Assembly (NCBI RefSeq): GCF_042693015.1
Contig: NZ_CP170544.1
Location: forward strand, 4,154,001 to 4,218,000
Reading direction: 5' to 3'
From: Sphingomonas_E sp042693015
GTDB taxonomy: Bacteria > Pseudomonadota > Alphaproteobacteria > Sphingomonadales > Sphingomonadaceae
Length of the DNA stretch: 64,000 bases
In this document: positions 60,545 to 64,000 of the stretch, in pieces
Layout of the letters: each line of letters begins with the position of its first letter
Numbering within the stretch: the first letter of the stretch is position 1
Position numbers and translations under genes: made by a program
The notes under the pieces: model-generated
Databases searched by the model: none
Told to the model about the DNA's origin: nothing
The model's input: only the letters and a program-made list of their open reading frames with translations

Positions 60545-61414
60545 ATGAAGTTCGTCCTGTCCGCCGCTTTCGCGCCCGTCCCCGCCTTACCCGAGATCGC
60601 GGTCGCCGCCGACGAGGCCGGCTGGGCGATGATCACCATGTCCGATCATGTCGTGAATCCGGAGACGCTGACGACGCCTTATCCCTATACGCCTGATGGC
60701 TCGCGCCGCTGGCCCGAATTCACCGACTGGCCCGATCAGCTCGTTATGATGGGTGCCTACGCCACGATCACCAAGCGCATCCGCTTCACCACCAACGCGT
60801 TCGTCCTGCCGATGCGCAACCCCTTCCTCGTCGCCAAGGCGGTATCCACCGTCTCGGCGATTTCGAACAATCGCGTCGTGCTGACCTGCGGGGTAGGCTG
60901 GTCGAAGGACGAATATGGCCTGCTCGCCCAGGACTTCCACACCCGCGGCAAGCGCGCCGACGAGATGATCGAAATCATGAAGCTGCTCTGGTCGGGCGAA
61001 TATGTCGAATATCACGGCCAATATTATGATTTCCCGCGGATCGAGATGAACCCCAAGCCCGCCGGCCCGGTGCCGATCTGGATCGCCGGCATATCCGACG
61101 CTGCGCTCCGCCGCGCCGCCCGCGTCGGCGAAGGCTGGCTCACCGATCTCCAGCCAGCCGCCGAAATCCTTGAAAGCATCGAACGCATCCGCGCGCTCCG
61201 TCGGGAATATGGTCGCGATCACCTCCCCTTCGACGTCCTCGCCTCGCCGTCGGACGTTTATGATGTCGACGGCTACAAGCGGCTCGAGGATCAGGGCGTC
61301 ACCCACATTCTGATGCAGCCTTGGCATATCTATCATCCCGGCACTCAGGATGTCGGGCACATGGTCGAGAGCGTGAAGCGCTATGCGGATGATGTGATTG
61401 GGAAATTCGACTGA
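60545..61414 (+). CDS. LLM-class (luciferase-like) flavin-dependent oxidoreductase
   Basis: A 289-residue member of the LLM flavin superfamily, likely using F420 or FMN. It shows the TIM-barrel start KFVLSAAFAPVPALPEIA, AWAMITMSDHVVNPETL, the cofactor-binding RNPFLVAKAVSTVSAIS and VVLTCGVGWSKDEYGLLAQDF, and IWIAGISDAALRRAARVGEGWL. I recall such proteins labelled TIGR03619-like, common in sphingomonads. The substrate is unknown. Sphingomonads are not known for F420 biosynthesis, so FMN is as likely as F420. It is divergent from acnA with 216 bp between. Confidence 0.88.
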   Translation: MKFVLSAAFAPVPALPEIAVAADEAGWAMITMSDHVVNPETLTTPYPYTPDGSRRWPEFTDWPDQLVMMGAYATITKRIRFTTNAFVLPMRNPFLVAKAVSTVSAISNNRVVLTCGVGWSKDEYGLLAQDFHTRGKRADEMIEIMKLLWSGEYVEYHGQYYDFPRIEMNPKPAGPVPIWIAGISDAALRRAARVGEGWLTDLQPAAEILESIERIRALRREYGRDHLPFDVLASPSDVYDVDGYKRLEDQGVTHILMQPWHIYHPGTQDVGHMVESVKRYADDVIGKFD

Positions 61415-61500
61415 TAGGCTGACGATCGGCGATCCTGGCATGTGTCGACAGTAAGGAACGTCGTGTCGACGTAATCTTTGCACGGTTTTTCGATAGGTGT

Positions 61501-62292
61501 ATGGCGCTTCGCGCCATGGTCATGAAGCGTCTGTTCAAACTCTCCCGGTCTCAGGATCGTCTTCCGGCAACGGTTCCCGAAGGCCGGCGGGTCTATGCCA
61601 TAGGCGACGTGCATGGGCGGCTGGATTTGCTGGAGCAGCTTCTCGAAAAGATCAATGAAGACGATGTCGGCCGCGGGCCGTGCGGCACGGATATCATCTT
61701 CCTCGGTGATCTTATAGACCGAGGGCCGGAATCCGCGGGCGTGGTCGAGCGTCTTCGCTTGCTTGCCGGAAAGGATCGGCGTTGCCGATTTCTAATGGGC
61801 AATCACGAGGAAATCTTCCTGCGGGCTCTTTCGGGCGATCTGCAATCGCTGAAGTTGATGATAAGGATCGGGGGAAAGGAAACGATATTGAGCTATGGCG
61901 TTGACCATGCCCAATATCTTGCTTGGGATTTTGACGAGCTTCTGAGCACGCTGAACGGAATCGTCCCCGAAAATCATGGGGCGTTCATCTCAGGATTCGA
62001 AGATACAATCGTCGTTGGCGACTATATCTTCGTCCATGCTGGACTAAGGCCAAACTTGCCGATCGATCAACAACGGGTCAGCGACCTGAGGTGGATTCGG
62101 AAGGATTTTCTGGAGAGCAAGGTCGATTTTGGTGGCATGGTCGTCCACGGACATAATGTAACGCCCGAGATAGATCGGCAGATTAACCGGATCGGGATCG
62201 ATACCGGGGCTTACGCTTCCGGTCGGCTGACGGCGCTCTGCCTTGAAGGCGCGGCGCAGTGGACTCTTGTGGCGAAAGGCCAGGCTGCGTAG
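61501..62292 (+). CDS. Metallophosphoesterase (PrpE/serine-threonine-phosphatase-like)
   Basis: A 263-residue calcineurin-like phosphatase. All metal-binding motifs are present: YAIGDVHGRLDLLEQL (GDxHG), FLGDLIDRGPESAG (GDxxDRG), FLMGNHEEIFLRAL (GNHE), YIFVHAGLRPN, and the C-terminal VVHGHN. The likely substrates are phosphoserine/phosphothreonine proteins or dinucleotides. ATG 61522 (starting MKRLFKLSRSQ) would match homologues better than 61501, but 61501 has AGG upstream and I keep it as the outer limit. The upstream 86 bp after the previous gene is a possible promoter. Confidence 0.88.
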   Translation: MALRAMVMKRLFKLSRSQDRLPATVPEGRRVYAIGDVHGRLDLLEQLLEKINEDDVGRGPCGTDIIFLGDLIDRGPESAGVVERLRLLAGKDRRCRFLMGNHEEIFLRALSGDLQSLKLMIRIGGKETILSYGVDHAQYLAWDFDELLSTLNGIVPENHGAFISGFEDTIVVGDYIFVHAGLRPNLPIDQQRVSDLRWIRKDFLESKVDFGGMVVHGHNVTPEIDRQINRIGIDTGAYASGRLTALCLEGAAQWTLVAKGQAA

Positions 62293-62506
62293 CTGAATCT
62301 GAGGTCGTCGGCGAAAAGCCGACCAGGGTTGCACAGATATCTCAGTCTGCGAATGAGCGTGTCCGACGACGATAAAAAAGCGATCGGTGGAATATGCATC
62401 CCGACAGATGAAGCCTGCTCGGCGAATGCCTCAACCCTTTGGGGAGGCTTGAATCGCCATACGGCCGAGATAACCGACCATCACAATCCAACATGACATA
62501 CATAAT

Positions 62507-62532
62507 TGTGGGGCGGCCTTCGCCGCCCCACA
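62507..62532 (-). terminator. Hairpin downstream of the small membrane protein gene
   Basis: GTGGGGCGGC and GCCGCCCCAC form a perfect 10-bp stem (plus one A-T pair) around CTTC, 18 bp past the stop codon. On the minus strand it is followed by ATTATG, not a strict T-run, so it is a plausible but not ideal terminator. Confidence 0.6.
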
Positions 62533-62549
62533 TCAGAATCGCTCAGCAA

Positions 62550-62813
62550 TTACGGGCTGACCGGACCTTCGTTGTCGTTGCCGCCATCGACGGCCACGAC
62601 GATGCCGGCGATCACCGCAGCAGCGGCGACGATGGCGAGGATCAGGCTGCCGCCCGAGAGATTGCTTTCATCCTGCTGCGCCGCGCCCGTGCGCGCCTTG
62701 GCAGCACCAGCAACCGAAAGACGGCTCGCCGGCGAAGCGGCCTGTGCCAGCGTCGGCACGACCATCATAGTTACGGCCACAGTAGCGGCCGTGACGGCCT
62801 TACGAAAACCCAT
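62550..62813 (-). CDS. Small secreted/membrane protein of unknown function
   Basis: An 87-residue protein with an N-terminal signal peptide (VAVTMMVVPTLAQA) and one transmembrane segment near the C-terminus (SLILAIVAAAAVIAGIVVAV) followed by an acidic tail DGGNDNEGPVSP. From memory, similar small proteins are frequent in sphingomonads, but I have no function to offer. The ribosome-binding site GGGAG lies before ATG 62813. Upstream 62814-63035 is non-coding and AT-richer than average, with the inverted repeat CGTTGCA/TGCAACG at 62939-62956. Confidence 0.7.
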   Translation of the reverse strand: MGFRKAVTAATVAVTMMVVPTLAQAASPASRLSVAGAAKARTGAAQQDESNLSGGSLILAIVAAAAVIAGIVVAVDGGNDNEGPVSP

Positions 62814-62938
62814 GAGACAACTCCCTATTCACTGACGGCAATTTTTGACTCAGCCAGCAGGCACCCCATGCATGCAAAAAGTTAAAACTTCAACCCCAAA
62901 CCGGCAAAGTGCTTGTTATTCGGGGCGAAGACGTTTGC

Positions 62939-62956
62939 CGTTGCATAGATGCAACG
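62939..62956. repeat. Short perfect inverted repeat in AT-rich intergenic DNA
   Basis: CGTTGCA and TGCAACG flank TAGA in the 222-bp gap between the small membrane protein and the M48 peptidase gene. It is a plausible operator for either, but no regulator can be named. Confidence 0.5.
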
Positions 62957-63035
62957 CCCGCAATGCTTCTTATAGAGTCAAGTAAAGTAGAAATGGGGGA
63001 GCCGCAGGATTAATGCGCGGCCATGTTTATGCAGA

Positions 63036-64000
63036 TTAAGGGCAGTCGGCCGTCGGCATGACCGGGGCTCCCCGAGTGCGGAGCTCTTCTATTTGCGCAA
63101 TGGTGGCGTCCGCAGCCCGTGCCCGTTCCTTGCCGCTGGGGTGAGTCGGGTCGGAAAATGGTCCAAAATCATAGGTTCGGCCGAATCGGCGCCAGAAGTT
63201 CGGCGCAACCTCGATTGCGTAGCCGGCTCTCGCTGCCAGAAAAAGCCCGATGTGATCCGCCGCGCATTCGGTGTCGCGGATTTTGCGGGCATTGGCTCCG
63301 AATATCGACAATAGTCCGCGACTCACCTTCTGCTCATCCAGGCTGGCGCGATGTCGCAACGCGTTGTGGGCCATTTCATGAGCGATGATAATCGCAAGCT
63401 CGTCGTCATTTTGAGCGAAGTCGACAAGTGCGGTGGTGATCGAGATCATCTGGCCATCCGCTCCGCCATGGAGCTTTTTGGAAGGCATCAACTGGATCGC
63501 CGACGCGCAGGCCATGACCGGCGCGAGAGTGGTGGTGATCCGTCGGCCGTCACGCAAGAGTTCGATCTCGACCGGTCCCTGGGCAAGCGCCGTTTGCAAC
63601 CGCGTCAACAGGCGGCCCATCTGCGCATAATCGCCGCGTCGGGACTCGCGGACCTTGGCAGTGGGAGAGCGTGGAACTGTTGGTTCGCCATTTATCGCGA
63701 TGAGGGCGTCATCTGCCCTTATGCCGGCCTTGTCCGCGGGGCCTTCTGAGACGACACCCGAGACGCCGGGCCACTCGCCCAGGCCGAACACATCACGAGC
63801 CTCGTCGCGAGCGGCTTGGCTATATTGATCGGCGTCGTGGAGCACGACGCCCGCATTTGCCGCAACGTCCTGACAGAGATCGAGATTGGCGGTCGCCAGA
63901 CGGAAAGCGATCGTCGCGACTCGCACATCGGCATCGCGCAATGCCCGCAGTCCGTCCGCCATCGTAGGATCAGACGATGGCGCCGCGTCCGACTCCCGGG
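63036..64000 (-). CDS. M48-family metallopeptidase with PDZ-like domain (5' end outside window)
   Basis: The visible 321 codons (frame open to the right edge, so no start is claimed) carry a PDZ-like segment VSEGPADKAGIRADDALIAINGEP, then an M48 zinc motif IIAHEMAHNALRHR with the third ligand Glu in TECAADHIGLFLAARAG. An ATG at 63962 exists, but the preceding 12 codons are also open, so the real start (and a signal peptide) probably lie beyond the window. Relatives include loosely related membrane or periplasmic proteases. The protein ends in a helical tail (RARAADATIAQIEELR). Confidence 0.85.
   Translation of the reverse strand, partial: RESDAAPSSDPTMADGLRALRDADVRVATIAFRLATANLDLCQDVAANAGVVLHDADQYSQAARDEARDVFGLGEWPGVSGVVSEGPADKAGIRADDALIAINGEPTVPRSPTAKVRESRRGDYAQMGRLLTRLQTALAQGPVEIELLRDGRRITTTLAPVMACASAIQLMPSKKLHGGADGQMISITTALVDFAQNDDELAIIIAHEMAHNALRHRASLDEQKVSRGLLSIFGANARKIRDTECAADHIGLFLAARAGYAIEVAPNFWRRFGRTYDFGPFSDPTHPSGKERARAADATIAQIEELRTRGAPVMPTADCP

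Noticed and set aside
61415..61500. Small upstream gene before the metallophosphoesterase
   Set aside because: Only 86 bp with no ribosome-binding site and coding start; treated as leader or promoter region.

Overview
The window is a GC-rich stretch of an alphaproteobacterial chromosome, most likely from the order Sphingomonadales. The evidence is the gene content and order (hemE/ppsR/maf/aroE/coaE/dnaQ, mnmE-mnmG-rsmG-parA-parB, mmcB, DUF1491, DUF3576, DUF6489), a PEPxxWA-type C-terminal anchor, FecI/FecR/TonB-receptor signalling genes and a sphingomonad-style autotransporter. The genus cannot be fixed from the sequence alone. Coding density is high, many genes overlap by 4 bp (ATGA/GTGA), and I see no tRNA, rRNA, insertion sequence, prophage or CRISPR array.

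Layout. 1-6.1 kb: end of a methyltransferase and an FAD oxidoreductase, msrB, a bifunctional penicillin-binding protein, and on the minus strand a SCO/YcgN/YgjP-like operon, then an ankyrin protein. 6.1-12.2 kb: minus-strand housekeeping genes (mmcB with a LexA box, DUF1491, a thioesterase, ptsN, hpf, dnaQ, coaE, aroE, maf, ppsR). 12.2-12.5 kb: a 310-bp gap between ppsR and hemE with DnaA-box-like sequences, seven GANTC sites and an AT-rich end, which I read as the chromosomal replication origin. 12.5-24.8 kb: hemE, hemJ, rho, terC, a small redox/repair block (qor, dienelactone hydrolase, ogt), then mnmE-mnmG-rsmG-parA-parB with two perfect parS palindromes. 24.8-29.3 kb: holA, lptE, leuS and a DUF3576 lipoprotein on the minus strand.

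29.6-38.9 kb is accessory: a small secreted protein, a thiamine-phosphate-synthase-like gene, a YggS-family gene, then sigma factor, FecR-type anti-sigma factor, TonB-dependent receptor with an N-terminal signalling domain, and a 1073-residue autotransporter closed by a strong terminator. This looks like a cell-surface signalling unit whose nearest downstream gene is a surface protein instead of an uptake system. 39-47 kb: ssb, two unknown proteins, threonine synthase, a second TonB receptor, maleylacetoacetate isomerase and a molybdopterin oxidoreductase/cytochrome b pair.

47.3-52.2 kb is a plus-strand fatty-acyl catabolic cassette (acyl-CoA dehydrogenase, two SDR enzymes, a FadB/FadJ-like fusion). 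52.2-57.4 kb: a frameshifted VOC gene, a cystathionine gamma-synthase-family enzyme, a PQQ-dependent dehydrogenase lipoprotein, and a PEP-CTERM metalloprotease whose leader carries a nested inverted repeat. 57.6-64 kb: acnA, an LLM-family flavin oxidoreductase, a metallophosphoesterase, a small membrane protein and the C-terminal part of an M48 peptidase that runs off the right edge.

The points most worth following are the putative origin with its GANTC cluster and parS sites, the sigma/anti-sigma/receptor/autotransporter locus, the LexA box at mmcB, and the structured leader of the metalloprotease gene.
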